A DNA stretch of 64,000 nucleotides from Planctomyces sp. SH-PL14. Its GTDB lineage: Bacteria > Planctomycetota > Planctomycetia > Planctomycetales > Planctomycetaceae. Both the position numbers and the translations under genes were made by a program. A model generated the notes under the pieces. It did not search any database. It was not told where the DNA came from and was given only the letters and a program-made list of their open reading frames with translations. The DNA lies in assembly GCF_001610835.1 (NCBI RefSeq), contig NZ_CP011270.1, forward strand, positions 7,024,001-7,088,000, given 5' to 3'. The stretch's first letter is position 1; every line of letters begins with the position of its first letter. This document shows positions 1 through 9,567 of the stretch, one piece after another.

Positions 1-78
1 CGTTCATCAAACTGTCTCGGGGAGGTCCATCGAATCGGGCATCACGCAGCGACTGCGATCGATCGTCGGAAGTCATTT

Positions 79-387
79 TCAAGCGTATCGCACTACGGTC
101 GTCCCAAGAATTTTCGCCAACTGGGATTGGAAATTGGGTGGTTCTTCGCTGGCTGTCAAAATCACCTGAAAGTTCACCCTCGGAGGACAACCGGCGATCC
201 ATGTCTCGATCGTTCGACTGTCTTCCGTTTTGGTGACGTTGATCCCCATTTCAGGATTCTTGGAATACCCGTACTCCCAGTGGTTCTCCGAATCGAAGGT
301 GAATGCGGGGAGGCTGAATGCCGACTGGAGTTCACGACAAACCTCCATCAGGTCGGCACTCGACAGCGCTGCGTAGTAAGAATTCAA
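79..387 (-). CDS. hypothetical protein, 102 aa
   Basis: A small acidic soluble protein I do not recognise, with no signal peptide or membrane segment. The amino-acid composition is balanced (ELQSAFSLPAFTF, NHWEYGYSKNPEMGINV), and the codon use is lower in GC than in neighbouring genes. Both points favour a real gene over a GC-rich random frame. The only start for the full frame is TTG at 387, with no clear ribosome binding site, so the true start may be internal (an in-frame ATG codes the M of LMEVCRE). It stands alone at the window edge next to a dispersed repeat. The size would suit a small immunity-type or accessory protein, but nothing in the sequence shows that. Confidence 0.5.
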   Translation of the reverse strand: MNSYYAALSSADLMEVCRELQSAFSLPAFTFDSENHWEYGYSKNPEMGINVTKTEDSRTIETWIAGCPPRVNFQVILTASEEPPNFQSQLAKILGTTVVRYA

Positions 388-665
388 AGACAGCGACGTC
401 CCTGACCAAGTTTTGAAGTGACAAACGAATATGCCTTCACGAAGGCGTAGGTCCCCTTGGCCGCCGAAGGGGAGGGAGGGGGAGAGGCCGAGTCGAGGAC
501 TTCGAGAGACGGATTGGACACAGACGGTGATACCGGGCGTGGGATTCGGGCTTTCGGCGGGACGACGATCTGCCGTGCAGGACGGGCAGGACCGGTGAAT
601 GCCGAACGGGCCATCTTACCCGCCGGGACTCCCGCCGGGAATGCCGCGGCCGGGCGCACTGGGCC
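388..665. other. intergenic, no gene seen
   Basis: This GC-rich stretch lies between the small gene on the left and the first dispersed repeat copy. Several overlapping open frames exist on both strands, but they are rich in Arg, Pro, Gly and Ala and have no ribosome binding site or recognisable motif. I see no RNA gene here. Confidence 0.4.
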
Positions 666-896
666 GGGGGTGCATTCGCCGATTGCTGGTCGCCAAGTAC
701 TGGTCAACCGGGTCCAGGGGCACCCTGGTGGGGAGTGCAGAGGGGCCTGTGCTGTTTTTCTGGCCCCTTGACCCCAGTCTGCCGTGGCATGTTGGGTTTG
801 AGCTATCAGAGTCGTGCCGGCGAGGACGCGGTTCGAGGCAGCGGGACAAGGCATCCCGTCCCCCGTTAACCGCCCACCACCCAGCGAATGCACCCC
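666..896 (-). repeat. dispersed repeat R, copy 1 (internally deleted)
   Basis: The core starts at about 711 with the family end motif GGTCCAGGGGCACCCTGG and finishes at about 830 with GCCGGCGAGGACG, so only about 120 bp of the usual 330-bp core remains. The two halves join at a GGCCCCTT sequence. Intact copies carry similar GGCCC(C)CTT hairpin motifs on both sides of the missing part, as expected for a deletion between short homologies. The flanks match those of copy 5 and end in GGTGCATTCGC (about 670-680) and its inverse GCGAATGCACC (about 884-894), which looks like terminal inverted repeats. Confidence 0.75.
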
Positions 897-1105
897 ATGC
901 CGGGAGAGGGCATCCCGGGAGGGCGAGGCTCCAGCCGAGCCGCGGCGGTAGTGGAAGCGGCCGATTGCCTCCTCGGCGCGGTCGGGAGAGAGCCTTTCGC
1001 GGGCAAGCCCGTTGAGCCTGGAGGGGACGGATTGAAGGCGGTCTGGAACCCGCGCGGCTCAGCAGGAGCTTCGTCCTCCCGGGCGCTGTGGCCACACCGC
1101 TGACG

Positions 1106-1375
1106 TCAGGCGTCGGGACGTTCCATCGCCGAGGGACGCGGGAAGAAGGCGTCCTGAAAGACACAGACCAGCCGGGCTTCGACCATCCCGATCGCCCAGA
1201 TCACAATCATCCCCACCAGCGGCCCCCAGACCGGCATCAGGACCTGTCCCCAGGTCAGAGCGGCGGGCCGGTTGAACTTGACGACCGACAACAGGAGGGC
1301 GGCTGCGACTGCCAGCGCCGGGGCGCCGTGCTTTCGCACCCAGAGGCCGACGGAGCGGGGGGAAGAGGAATCCAT
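1106..1375 (-). CDS. small membrane protein, 89 aa
   Basis: This is a predicted two-helix membrane protein of unknown function. Hydrophobic segments lie at about residues 19-31 (ALAVAAALLLSVV) and 40-65 (LTWGQVLMPVWGPLVGMIVIWAIGMVEARL). A charged N-terminus and a short C-terminal tail (FFPRPSAMERPDA) flank them. The ATG at 1375 has only a distant AGG upstream. The continuous hydrophobic pattern makes a real gene plausible, but no family can be named. It lies between dispersed repeat copy 1 and the terminator of the YTV gene, and shows no operon partner. Confidence 0.45.
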   Translation of the reverse strand: MDSSSPRSVGLWVRKHGAPALAVAAALLLSVVKFNRPAALTWGQVLMPVWGPLVGMIVIWAIGMVEARLVCVFQDAFFPRPSAMERPDA

Positions 1376-1513
1376 TGATGAAACGGGACCTGATACCGGT
1401 CTGTCGCCACCGGGCCGATTGTAGGCGGCCAGCCCCGGGTTTCGGCAACCGAGGCGGCGCCCACGCTGTCGCCGCCCCTGGCGCCCTTGAGCGACCGTTC
1501 ATCGGCGGCCACC

Positions 1514-1548
1514 AAAACGAAAACGGCCCCGTGTTTCCACGGGGCCGT
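1514..1548 (-). terminator. intrinsic terminator of the YTV-protein gene
   Basis: Read on the minus strand, a perfect stem of ACGGCCCCGTG and its complement with a 4-nt loop (1523-1548) is followed by TTTTCGTTTT. It lies about 50 bp past the stop codon of the 1597-3408 gene, as expected for a factor-independent terminator. Confidence 0.8.
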
Positions 1549-1596
1549 GTCTGACGCCAGCTCAGGCGGATCGCTCCGCCCGAGTCTCATCAAGGA

Positions 1597-3408
1597 CTAC
1601 TTGCAGGTGCTGCAGGCGGGAGCCGGAGCACAGCTGCAAGCCGGCACCGGAACCTGGCAGGTGATCTTCTTTTCGACCATCCGGCAGACCTGAACGTCGA
1701 TTTCCTTCTGGACCTCGACCGGCACGCAGACGTTGTACTTCTCGGTCTTCTCTTCCGCGACGGTGTCGCAGACGGTGACCATGTACTTCTCTTCGCGGGT
1801 CTTCGGGACGCAGACGGTGAAGTTGCAGGTGCGGGTCTTCTCGACCGGAACCTGCTTGCAGACGGTGAACGTCCGGGTCTTCTTCTCCGGAACGCAGTTG
1901 GTCACCGTGTAGGTGTATTCCTGCTGTTCAGGCACCTGCTTGCAGACCTGGATCGTGCGGCTCCGCTGTTCGGGGGTGCACTTGGTCACACAGTAGGTGT
2001 ATTCCTGCTGCTCAGGAACCATCTTGCAGACCTTGGTCGTGCAGCTCCGCTGTTCCGGAACGCACTTGGTCACGCAGTAGGTGTATTCCTGCTGCTCAGG
2101 AACCATCTTGCAGACCTGGATCGTGCGGCTCCGCTGTTCGGCGGTGCACTTGGTCACGCAGTAGGTGTATTCCTGCTGCTCGGGAACCTGCTTGCAGACC
2201 TGGATCGTGCGGCTCCGCTGTTCCGGAACGCACTTGGTCACGCAGTAGGTGAATTCCTGCTGCTCAGGAACCTGCTTGCAGACCTGGATCGTGCGGCTCC
2301 GCTGTTCGGCGGTGCAGACAGTGACGTCGTACTCGAACTGCTGGGTCGTGCAGACCGGCTTGCAAACCGTGTAAGGCACGTCTTCGCAGACGATGTTCGG
2401 ACACCACTGACGGACGCACTTGGTGCAGCACGGGTTGCACGGATCGGCGACCTGAACGGTCGTCCAATGGCCGGCATCGCGCGACACCTTGCGGGTCAGC
2501 GTTTCCTGGGTCGTCGACCAGACCTGACGGCTGCCGGTCCGCTTTTCCGTGTGCGGAACCATGACCGTGTAAGGCTGTTCGACGTTCTCCGTGACGGTCT
2601 TGTAGACCGTCCGGGTCCCCTTCTTCTCTTCCGTCACCGGAACGAGAACGGTGTAGGGCTGTTCGACGTTCTCCGTGACGGTCTTATAAACCGTCCGGGT
2701 CCCCTTCCTCTCTTCGGTGTGGGGAACCATGACGGTGTAGGGCTGCTCGACCGACTCCATCACCGGCTTGTGAACGGTGCGGACACCCTTCATCTGCTCC
2801 TGCACCGGAACCATGACGGTGTAGGTGCGGGTCACGTCTTCCCAGACCGGACGGCCGACCGTGCGGGTCGCCTTGATCTCTTCCGTGTGGGGGACCATGA
2901 CTGTGTAGGGCTGTTCGACGTTCTCCGTGACGGTCTTGTAGACGGTCCGGACGCCCTTCTTCTCTTCCGACACAGGAACCATGACGGTGTATTCTTCCGT
3001 CTTCTCTTCCTGGGCGGTTTCGTAGACGGTGTACTTTTCTTCGCGAGTCTGCGGCTGCTGCTCGGTGAAGTGCACCACGCGGGTGCGCTCTTCCTCGCGC
3101 GGAACCTGCTTGTGAACGGTGAACTTCCGCTCACGCTCTTCCTGCTTGTACTCGGTCACGGTGACGGTCCGCTTTTCCGTCACGGTTTCCGGCACCATGA
3201 CGGTCTTCTCGACCGTCTGATACTGGGGGGCACACGGAGCGGCTTCCGCAGCTCCGCAGGCGGCGACCCCACCGCCACAGGGGTTGCACGCCGAAGCACA
3301 CGGCGCCGGACAGCAGCGGGCGCGACGCAGGCGGCAATGGCCGGCGTCAGCGAACGCTGCGGTCAGGGCGAGTGCCACTGCGGGCAACGCCAGAACAAAA
3401 CGTCTCAT
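1597..3408 (-). CDS. YTV-repeat secreted wall protein, 603 aa
   Basis: This is a secreted repetitive protein of the YTV type, a family known from planctomycete cell-wall preparations. A signal peptide (MRRFVLALPAVALALTAAFA) precedes a Cys-rich patch. Next come about eight degenerate units built on YTVMVPVxEE/RTVYKTVTE (about residues 75-310), then a Cys-rich linker. After that come six to eight units built on YTYCVTKC.PEQRSRTIQVCK (about 340-510), and a C-terminal Cys/Pro tail ending in CSTCK. The ATG at 3408 is chosen because AGGAGG lies 8 nt upstream; a TTG at 3426 would read through that site. The regularly spaced Cys pairs suggest disulphide cross-linking in the envelope, which is inference. 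It is a single-gene unit with its own terminator. Confidence 0.85.
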   Translation of the reverse strand: MRRFVLALPAVALALTAAFADAGHCRLRRARCCPAPCASACNPCGGGVAACGAAEAAPCAPQYQTVEKTVMVPETVTEKRTVTVTEYKQEERERKFTVHKQVPREEERTRVVHFTEQQPQTREEKYTVYETAQEEKTEEYTVMVPVSEEKKGVRTVYKTVTENVEQPYTVMVPHTEEIKATRTVGRPVWEDVTRTYTVMVPVQEQMKGVRTVHKPVMESVEQPYTVMVPHTEERKGTRTVYKTVTENVEQPYTVLVPVTEEKKGTRTVYKTVTENVEQPYTVMVPHTEKRTGSRQVWSTTQETLTRKVSRDAGHWTTVQVADPCNPCCTKCVRQWCPNIVCEDVPYTVCKPVCTTQQFEYDVTVCTAEQRSRTIQVCKQVPEQQEFTYCVTKCVPEQRSRTIQVCKQVPEQQEYTYCVTKCTAEQRSRTIQVCKMVPEQQEYTYCVTKCVPEQRSCTTKVCKMVPEQQEYTYCVTKCTPEQRSRTIQVCKQVPEQQEYTYTVTNCVPEKKTRTFTVCKQVPVEKTRTCNFTVCVPKTREEKYMVTVCDTVAEEKTEKYNVCVPVEVQKEIDVQVCRMVEKKITCQVPVPACSCAPAPACSTCK

Positions 3409-3628
3409 CAGCAGTCCTCCTCTCAAGGGTTGCCATATTGCGGCAATGCGCCGCAGTTGACGATAATCTCAGAGCAGACCCAGCCCAGGGTTAAAATGGA
3501 AAAAATGGAAATTCTGGGCAGGATGCCACGTCTTCATAAGATACGAGGCGTTTGAGGCTTTGCAAGGACTTGCACGGGTTCTTGAGTCGATCTCCCCCTC
3601 AGCCCATCAAAACAAGGACGGTACACCC

Positions 3629-4747
3629 ATGCAAACGAAAAACCTACGTTTTATCGCTGCAATCTGCCTCATCGGAACGGCGTCTCCAGCCCTCCCAACC
3701 CTCATCGCCGACGACCTCTCGGCCTCGCAAACGGTCATTGTCATCTCCCCCAAGACGAAGGTCTTCGCGTCGGACAAGCCGATCGGAGATGCCCCTCCGG
3801 GGAGCATCCTGCACTACACGAAGACCAACGAAAAATGGCTCATGGTCCCCCGCTTCCAGGGGTGGGTGAACATCGAGGACGTCCTGCCGGTCGAGTCGGC
3901 CGTCAAGCACTTCGACAAGGTCATTGCCGAGAAGCCGACCGCCGAGGCGTACCACCACCGCGGCCTCGTCCAGATGCAGTTCGAGGAGTACCAGCAGGCC
4001 CTGGCGGACTTCGACCAGTCGATCAAGCTCGGAAACAGCACGCCGCAGATCTACATCAACCGCGGGAACGCGCTGCAGGAGATGGGCGAAGTCCAGCGGG
4101 CGGTCGCCGACTTCACGCAGGCGATCAAGCTCAATCCGACGCTGGGACGCGCGTACGACAACCGGAGCGCCGCGCTGGCGGAGCTCGGCTTCTATAAGGA
4201 GTCGCTCGCCGACTCGAACGAGGCGATCAAGCTCGATCCGAGCTACCCCGAGGCGTACAACAACCGCGGCGTGACCTACACCCATCAGAAGGACTACGCC
4301 AAGGCGGTCGCCGACTTCAACAAGGCGATCGAGCTCTTCCCGAAGTACGCCGACGCCTACGCCAATCGCGGCATCGCCCGCAAGGAAAGCGGCGACGCCG
4401 TGGCGGCCGTGGCGGACTACGAAGCGGCCCTCACGTTCCTGCCGGACTCTCCGTCGCTGAACAACGAGCTGGCCTGGATCCTGGCGACAACTCCTGACAC
4501 CAAAGTCCGCAACCCCAAGCGGGCCGTGGAACTGGCCGAAGCCTCCGTCGTGGCGACCGAGCGCAAGGACGGAAAGTTCCTGGACTGTCTGGCGGCCGCA
4601 TACGCCGCTTCGGAGCGGTTCGACCAAGCGGTCAAGACGGCGATCGAAGCGGTGAAGGTCCTTGGGACGACGGAAGAGGGCAAAGAAGCGTCTGACCGAC
4701 TTGAGCTCTACCGCGGGAAGAAGCCGTTCGTGGAAACGATGAACTGA
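3629..4747 (+). CDS. secreted SH3-like/TPR protein, 372 aa
   Basis: This is an exported protein probably used for protein-protein contacts. The N-terminus (MQTKNLRFIAAICLIGTASPALPTLIADD) is a signal peptide. It is followed by an SH3b-like stretch (KVFASDKPIGDAPPGSIL, then WLMVPRFQGWVNIEDV) at about residues 38-85. Five consecutive TPR units follow, each with the AYxNRG...A(V/L)ADFxxAI(K/E)L pattern, at about 95-265. The C-terminal quarter (LNNELAWILATTP, then LDCLAAAYAASERFDQAV) looks like further degenerate TPR helices of a type common in planctomycetes. The ATG at 3629 is preferred over upstream starts because the signal peptide begins there and AAGGAC precedes it. The partner is unknown. 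Confidence 0.8.
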   Translation: MQTKNLRFIAAICLIGTASPALPTLIADDLSASQTVIVISPKTKVFASDKPIGDAPPGSILHYTKTNEKWLMVPRFQGWVNIEDVLPVESAVKHFDKVIAEKPTAEAYHHRGLVQMQFEEYQQALADFDQSIKLGNSTPQIYINRGNALQEMGEVQRAVADFTQAIKLNPTLGRAYDNRSAALAELGFYKESLADSNEAIKLDPSYPEAYNNRGVTYTHQKDYAKAVADFNKAIELFPKYADAYANRGIARKESGDAVAAVADYEAALTFLPDSPSLNNELAWILATTPDTKVRNPKRAVELAEASVVATERKDGKFLDCLAAAYAASERFDQAVKTAIEAVKVLGTTEEGKEASDRLELYRGKKPFVETMN

Positions 4748-4796
4748 CGTCGTCGCGCTGCGGCGGACAGGGCGTTCTTCCGGTCGGAGAGGGATC

Positions 4797-5288
4797 ATGC
4801 CGGCGATCGTATTTCTGCTGGTATTGCTGACGCCGGTCCCCCGAACGCCACCGTGGACGCTGGTCGATTCGGAATGGCGGGTCGTCTCCGTCGAACGCGA
4901 CGGAACGCCCGCCACCGACTTCCAGATCACGGAGCGAGCAAACGGCGGTCCCCCGATCCTGCAGGAACTCCGCACGCTCTCCTTCAAGCGGCGAGAGGCG
5001 ATCTTCTTCGTCGGTCAGCCGGACGGGCGAAGGGGGCACGATCTCCATATGGGGACCAGCCCCTTTCCTCGCGGTCGGGAAGGGGACTACACCTTCCGCC
5101 TGCTGGGCCGGCCGCATCGCGGCCAATTCCGGATCGAAGGGGAGGAGCTGACCCTGACCCTCCACGACGAATCGGAGCCCGACGAAACCGCCACTCCGGC
5201 CGAGGCGGCGTTCGACAAGCCGCTCGTGATCCGGGCGCGGGCCGTCCCGGTCGATCCCCCCGCTTTCCCGTTCCCGGCCGCCGACTGA
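4797..5288 (+). CDS. small secreted protein, possibly TIGR03067-like, 163 aa
   Basis: A putative exported protein of unknown function. A short hydrophobic N-terminus (MPAIVFLLVLLTPVP) is followed by WTLVDSEWRVVSVERDG, then beta-rich blocks (LRTLSFKRREAIFFVG, GDYTFRLL, GQFRIEGEELTLTLHD). This order, W.V.S.E.DG then a strand-rich core ending in E.LTL, resembles the small planctomycete domain TIGR03067. The match is by eye and tentative. GGAGAGGGATC sits just before the ATG. The gene follows the TPR gene by 49 bp on the same strand and may share its transcript. Confidence 0.6.
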   Translation: MPAIVFLLVLLTPVPRTPPWTLVDSEWRVVSVERDGTPATDFQITERANGGPPILQELRTLSFKRREAIFFVGQPDGRRGHDLHMGTSPFPRGREGDYTFRLLGRPHRGQFRIEGEELTLTLHDESEPDETATPAEAAFDKPLVIRARAVPVDPPAFPFPAAD

Positions 5289-5504
5289 TCGGGGAATCCC
5301 GTTCCGTCAGGGCTGTGGCGGCTTTCCGGCCACGGCTGCTCTCGAGGCCGGTCCCCGCCGGGCCACGCTGGCCGAACCCGTCGCCAGCGGATCGGCTCCA
5401 GTCTCGAATCACTCCGCGAGTTCGTCGGGACAGTAACTTGCGTCCCGGCAGCCCGCTTCTCACTATCTCCCTTCCTTCGAACTCTCGAACTGCCCAGCGT
5501 TTCC

Positions 5505-8123
5505 ATGAAGACCGACGATCTCCGCGAAGCCTACCTCTCCTTCTTCGAGTCGAAAGGCTGCGTCCGCCGTCCCAGCGACGTCCTGGTCCCGCACGGGGAC
5601 CCGACCGTCCTGTTCACCCCCGCGGGGATGAACCAGTTCAAGAACCAGTTCCTCGGCGTCGGTCCGATCGAGTTCACCAAGGCAACGACCTGCCAGAAGT
5701 GCATCCGGACCGGCGACATCGGGAACGTGGGGGTGACCGCCTATCACCACACGTTCTTCGAGATGCTGGGCAACTTCTCGTTCGGAGACTACTTCAAGCG
5801 GGAAGCGATCCACTGGGCGTGGGAGTTCCTGACCGGCAAGAAGTGGCTGGGGCTCGATCCCACGCGGCTGACGGTTACCGTCTATCTCGACGACGATGAA
5901 GCGTCGAACATCTGGAACAAGGAGATCGGCGTCCCGGTCGAGCGGATCTCCCGCTGCGACGAATACGAGAACTTCTGGCCCGCCGGCGCACCGACGGACG
6001 GTCCGGACGGCGTCTGCGGCCCCTGCAGCGAGATCTACTATCACACCCCCGGCGCTCCGAAGCCGGTCGAGATCTGGAACCTCGTCTTCACGCAGTTCAA
6101 CCGCGTTGGCGCTCCGCCGAACAACCTCAAGCCGCTCCCCAAGAACAACATCGACACCGGGATGGGCCTGGAGCGGACGGCGTCCGTCCTCCAGGGAGTG
6201 ATCACGAACTTCGAGATCGACACCCTCAAGCCGATCGTCCTCGCCGCGGCCGAGACCGTCGGCCAGAAGTACGAGCTGGAAGGACCGAGCGGCCGACCGC
6301 TGCGGCGGATCGCGGACCACGTCCGCGCCTGCACGATGTGCATCCACGAAGGGGTTCAGCCGGGGCCGTCGAAGCAGGGCTACATTGTCCGTCAGCTCCT
6401 CCGCCGCGCGCTGCTGGAAGGCTACCTCCTGGGGAAGAAGGACCCGTTCCTGTCCCAGGTCGTGCCAATGGTCGTCGAGATGATGAAGCGTCCCTACCCG
6501 GACCTCGTCGCCTCGCAGGAAATCGTCCAGAACGTCATCCGCGAAGAAGAAAAGCAGTTCCTCGGCGTCATCGACCGGGCCCTCCCCAAGTACGAGCGGC
6601 TCGCTCAGAAGGCGGGGAAGGGGGGAACGATCAGCGGCAAGGAAGCCCACGACCTGCACTCACAGGAGGGGTTTCTCATCGAGCTCATCGAGGCGATGGC
6701 CGCCCGCGACGAGGTCAAGGTTGACCGCAAGGGGTTTGAAGCCTGCGTCCGCGACCATGAGATCCGCAGCGGCTCGGGCGCCTTCGCCGATTCGGTCATG
6801 GCCGAGGGGCCGATCGACGCCATCCGCAAGGCGATCGGCAAGAGTGAGTTCCTCGGTTACAGCGACGAGACCGGCACCGGCAAGGTGGCGGGGATCATCG
6901 CCGAGGGGAAACTCGTCAACGACTTCGCCGAGATCGACAGCGCCGCTCCGATCGGGGTCGTGCTCGATCGCACACCGTTCTACGGCGAGATCGGCGGCCA
7001 GGTCGGTGACACCGGGAAGCTGGAAGCAAAGAGCTTCGTTCTCGACGTGACCGACACGCAGCGGGACGGGGATCTGGTGGTCCACATCGGCCGGCTCAAG
7101 AGCGGCAAGATCACCGTCGGCGACGAAGCGAGCGCCGTGATCGATGCCGAACGCCGCGCCGGGATCCGCCGGGCCCACTCGGCCACGCACATCCTCCACC
7201 ACGCCCTCCAGACCGTCCTGGGCCCGAACGCCATGCAGCGAGGGTCCAAGGTCGAGGACGACGTGCTGCGGTTCGACTTCGCCCACAAGCAGGCGATGAC
7301 CCCGGCGGAAGTGATCGCCGTTGAACGCGAGATCAACGCCCGCATTGCCGACGGCGCGACGGTGAAGACCGACGTCGTTGACATCAAGACGGCCCGTGAG
7401 CGGGGAGCGAAGGCGCTCTTCGGCGAGAAGTATCCGGACCTGGTCCGGATGGTCTCGATGGGGGACTTCAGCCTGGAACTGTGCGGCGGAACGCACCTGT
7501 CCAACACCGGACAGGTCGGCCTGACCCGCGTCATCTCCGAGGAGCCGGTCGCGGCGGGTGTCCGCCGGATCGTGGCCTACACGGGGGAGAAGGCGATCGA
7601 GAGCGTCCGCGATCAGGACAACCTCATCAAGCAGCTCCAGCAGCAGTTGCGGGCCGGCCTGCCGTCCGAGCTTCCGGCCAAGGTGACCCAGCTCCAGGAC
7701 GAGCTTCGCGAAGTGAAGCAGGAGCTCTCCGAGTACACGAAGCAGTCGGTGGGGATCGAGTCGCAGAAGCTGCTCGCCGCCGCCGAGATCGTCAACGGCG
7801 TGAAGGTCATCTGCCGCAAGCTCGAGAAGATCACCCGCGACCAGCTCCGGGCGTATGTCGACGAGCTCCGGGGCAAGGGGGGCTCGGTCGCCCTGCTGCT
7901 CGCCGCGGTGATCGACGACAAGGTCGCCCTGATCGCCGCGGTGACGAAGGACGTCCAGGCCAAGGTCAAGGCGTCCGACTCGATCCGCGAAGCGGCCAAG
8001 GTGGTCGGTGGCGGCGGCGGCGGACGTCCGGACCTCGCGGAAGCGGGGGGCAAGGACCCGACCAAGATCGACGCCGCCCTCGAAGCTGCCCTCGCGACGT
8101 ACCGCAAGGCCCTGGCGGAGTGA
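5505..8123 (+). CDS. alaS: alanyl-tRNA synthetase
   Basis: This enzyme charges tRNA-Ala with alanine in the cytoplasm and edits mischarged Ser or Gly. The class II catalytic domain begins at once ([14 protein letters not shown], then [10 protein letters not shown]). It contains the family signature [15 protein letters not shown] followed by [18 protein letters not shown]. The editing domain has the zinc-site motifs [11 protein letters not shown] (about residue 562) and CGGTH (about 662). The C-terminal oligomerisation domain ends with the Gly-rich stretch [15 protein letters not shown]. Its 872 aa is the normal bacterial length. No strong ribosome binding site precedes the ATG at 5505, but the family-typical MK..DLREAYL start supports it. 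pheS follows on the same strand across a palindromic spacer. Confidence 0.97.
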   Translation: MKTDDLREAYLSFFESKGCVRRPSDVLVPHGDPTVLFTPAGMNQFKNQFLGVGPIEFTKATTCQKCIRTGDIGNVGVTAYHHTFFEMLGNFSFGDYFKREAIHWAWEFLTGKKWLGLDPTRLTVTVYLDDDEASNIWNKEIGVPVERISRCDEYENFWPAGAPTDGPDGVCGPCSEIYYHTPGAPKPVEIWNLVFTQFNRVGAPPNNLKPLPKNNIDTGMGLERTASVLQGVITNFEIDTLKPIVLAAAETVGQKYELEGPSGRPLRRIADHVRACTMCIHEGVQPGPSKQGYIVRQLLRRALLEGYLLGKKDPFLSQVVPMVVEMMKRPYPDLVASQEIVQNVIREEEKQFLGVIDRALPKYERLAQKAGKGGTISGKEAHDLHSQEGFLIELIEAMAARDEVKVDRKGFEACVRDHEIRSGSGAFADSVMAEGPIDAIRKAIGKSEFLGYSDETGTGKVAGIIAEGKLVNDFAEIDSAAPIGVVLDRTPFYGEIGGQVGDTGKLEAKSFVLDVTDTQRDGDLVVHIGRLKSGKITVGDEASAVIDAERRAGIRRAHSATHILHHALQTVLGPNAMQRGSKVEDDVLRFDFAHKQAMTPAEVIAVEREINARIADGATVKTDVVDIKTARERGAKALFGEKYPDLVRMVSMGDFSLELCGGTHLSNTGQVGLTRVISEEPVAAGVRRIVAYTGEKAIESVRDQDNLIKQLQQQLRAGLPSELPAKVTQLQDELREVKQELSEYTKQSVGIESQKLLAAAEIVNGVKVICRKLEKITRDQLRAYVDELRGKGGSVALLLAAVIDDKVALIAAVTKDVQAKVKASDSIREAAKVVGGGGGGRPDLAEAGGKDPTKIDAALEAALATYRKALAE

Positions 8124-8130
8124 GGTGCTG

Positions 8131-8260
8131 GGGGTCAGGTATTCTGGTGACAGGGGGCGGCCCAGCGAATGGCAGTCGCCCCCTGTTCCTTCCTCCCGAT
8201 CCCCGGGACTCGACACTTCCGTCCGACTGAGACTTGATCCCTGTCACCTGATACTTCTCC
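8131..8260. repeat. intergenic palindrome between alaS and pheS
   Basis: This is a nested imperfect palindrome. The inner stem is ACAGGGGGCG (8150-8159) paired with CGCCCCCTGT (8177-8186). Outer arms GTCAGGTATTCTGGTGACAG (8134-8153) and CTGTCACCTGATAC (8240-8253) are also complementary. It could fold in RNA and act as a terminator or processing site, but there is no T-tract, so it is recorded as a repeat. Confidence 0.7.
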
Positions 8261-8266
8261 CGCCCC

Positions 8267-9268
8267 ATGGACGCGATCCAGCAACTGACGCAGTACGAAG
8301 CGGACGCCACGGCGGCCATTGAAGCGGCCGCGGACGCGCCTGCCCTGGAACAGGTCCGGATCGAGTTCCTGGGGAAGAAGCAGGGGCGGCTCAAGGACCT
8401 GCAGGCGCTGCTCGGGCAGGTGCCGGTTGATCAGAAGCCGGTGCTCGGGAAGCGGTTCAACGAGGTCAAGGACAAGGTGACGTCGCTGCTCGAGACGCGG
8501 AAGGCGGCCGTCGAGCGTCCGGCCGCTGCGGTCGACGGGGTGGATGTCACGCTTCCGGGGACGCCGTTCCGGTACGGCCACCGGCATCCGATCTCGCAGA
8601 CGATCGACGAGTTCAAGGCGATCATGTCCCGTCTGGGGTTCGATCCGGTCGATGGGCCGGAGATCGAGGATGAGCGGCACAATTTTGATGCGCTGAACAT
8701 TCCGCAGGACCATCCGGCCCGCGATCCGCTGGACAACTTCTATCTGTCGGCGGCGAAGACGGCGACGGGGAGTCCGCTCTTGCTGCGGAGCCAGACTTCG
8801 ACGGTTCAGATCCGGGTGATGGAGAAGACGCAGCCGCCGATCCGGATCGTGTCGCTGGGGCGGGTGTACCGGCCGGACGATATGGATGATACGCATTCGT
8901 GCATGTTTCATCAGATGGAAGGTCTGATGATCGATACGAATGTGACGATGGCGGACCTCAAGACGGTGCTGCGGCTGTTTGCAACGGCGTATCTGGGTGA
9001 GGACGTCGTGATCCGGTTCCGTCCGTCGTTCTTCCCGTTTACCGAGCCGTCGGTGGAAGTGGACATGCGATGGGGGGATCGTTGGCTGGAGATTGGCGGG
9101 GCGGGGATGGTGGATCCGAACGTGTTGGAGACGGTCGGTTATGATCCGGAGAAGGTGAGCGGGTTTGCGTTTGGGTTGGGGGTGGAGCGGTTCGCGATGC
9201 GTCGGTTCGGCGTGCGGGATATCCGCCTCTTTTATGAGAACGACGTCCGTTTCCTACGGCAGTTCTAA
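8267..9268 (+). CDS. pheS: phenylalanyl-tRNA synthetase alpha subunit
   Basis: This is the catalytic alpha subunit of the alpha2beta2 PheRS, which attaches Phe to tRNA-Phe. The N-terminal tRNA-contacting coiled coil (about residues 1-85, including [18 protein letters not shown]) precedes the class IIc core. The core contains [22 protein letters not shown], the motif 2 region [13 protein letters not shown] and motif 3 [14 protein letters not shown] near the C-terminus. At 333 aa the length is typical. pheT does not follow; a dispersed repeat carrying an IS element lies directly after the stop, so the usual pheST pair is split in this genome, at least locally. Confidence 0.96.
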   Translation: MDAIQQLTQYEADATAAIEAAADAPALEQVRIEFLGKKQGRLKDLQALLGQVPVDQKPVLGKRFNEVKDKVTSLLETRKAAVERPAAAVDGVDVTLPGTPFRYGHRHPISQTIDEFKAIMSRLGFDPVDGPEIEDERHNFDALNIPQDHPARDPLDNFYLSAAKTATGSPLLLRSQTSTVQIRVMEKTQPPIRIVSLGRVYRPDDMDDTHSCMFHQMEGLMIDTNVTMADLKTVLRLFATAYLGEDVVIRFRPSFFPFTEPSVEVDMRWGDRWLEIGGAGMVDPNVLETVGYDPEKVSGFAFGLGVERFAMRRFGVRDIRLFYENDVRFLRQF

Positions 9269-9567
9269 GCCTGGAAAGTCAAAGCACGGGGTCCAGGGGC
9301 ACCCTGGTGGGGAGTGCAGAGGGGCCTGCGTTGTTTTTCTGGCCCTTTGCCCGCCGGAGGCCTGGTCGTCGAGAGATGTCTGAAGGAGTGAGTGTCCAAG
9401 CGCGGACACGGTGCCGAATGCCCCCTCATCAACCCGTGGGGATTGCAAGGCGAGCGGTGCGCGTTGAGGGAGTCCTCATGGCCGGTCCCACAAAACGGCC
9501 GCCCGTTGTGTACCACGGTTCCTCATGGAAGCGCCTCCGGCGGCAAGGGGGCGTGGCCCCCTTGACC

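Noticed and set aside
388-1105. Several 70-180 codon frames on both strands
   Set aside because: They overlap the repeat, are rich in Arg, Pro and Gly, and lack start signals and motifs.
1720-2320. Possible CRISPR or satellite array
   Set aside because: The regular repeats are codon-phased in the YTV protein gene, vary at third positions and have no unique spacers.
3409-3426. TTG start at 3426 for the YTV protein
   Set aside because: It would place the AGGAGG ribosome binding site inside the coding region; the ATG at 3408 is correctly spaced from it.
9307-9567. A frame of about 80 codons inside repeat R (MGSAEG..., seen in copies 2, 6 and 7)
   Set aside because: The frame stays open in some copies but is stopped or shifted in copies 3, 4 and 5, and it has no ribosome binding site. 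It is better explained by the GC-rich repeat.
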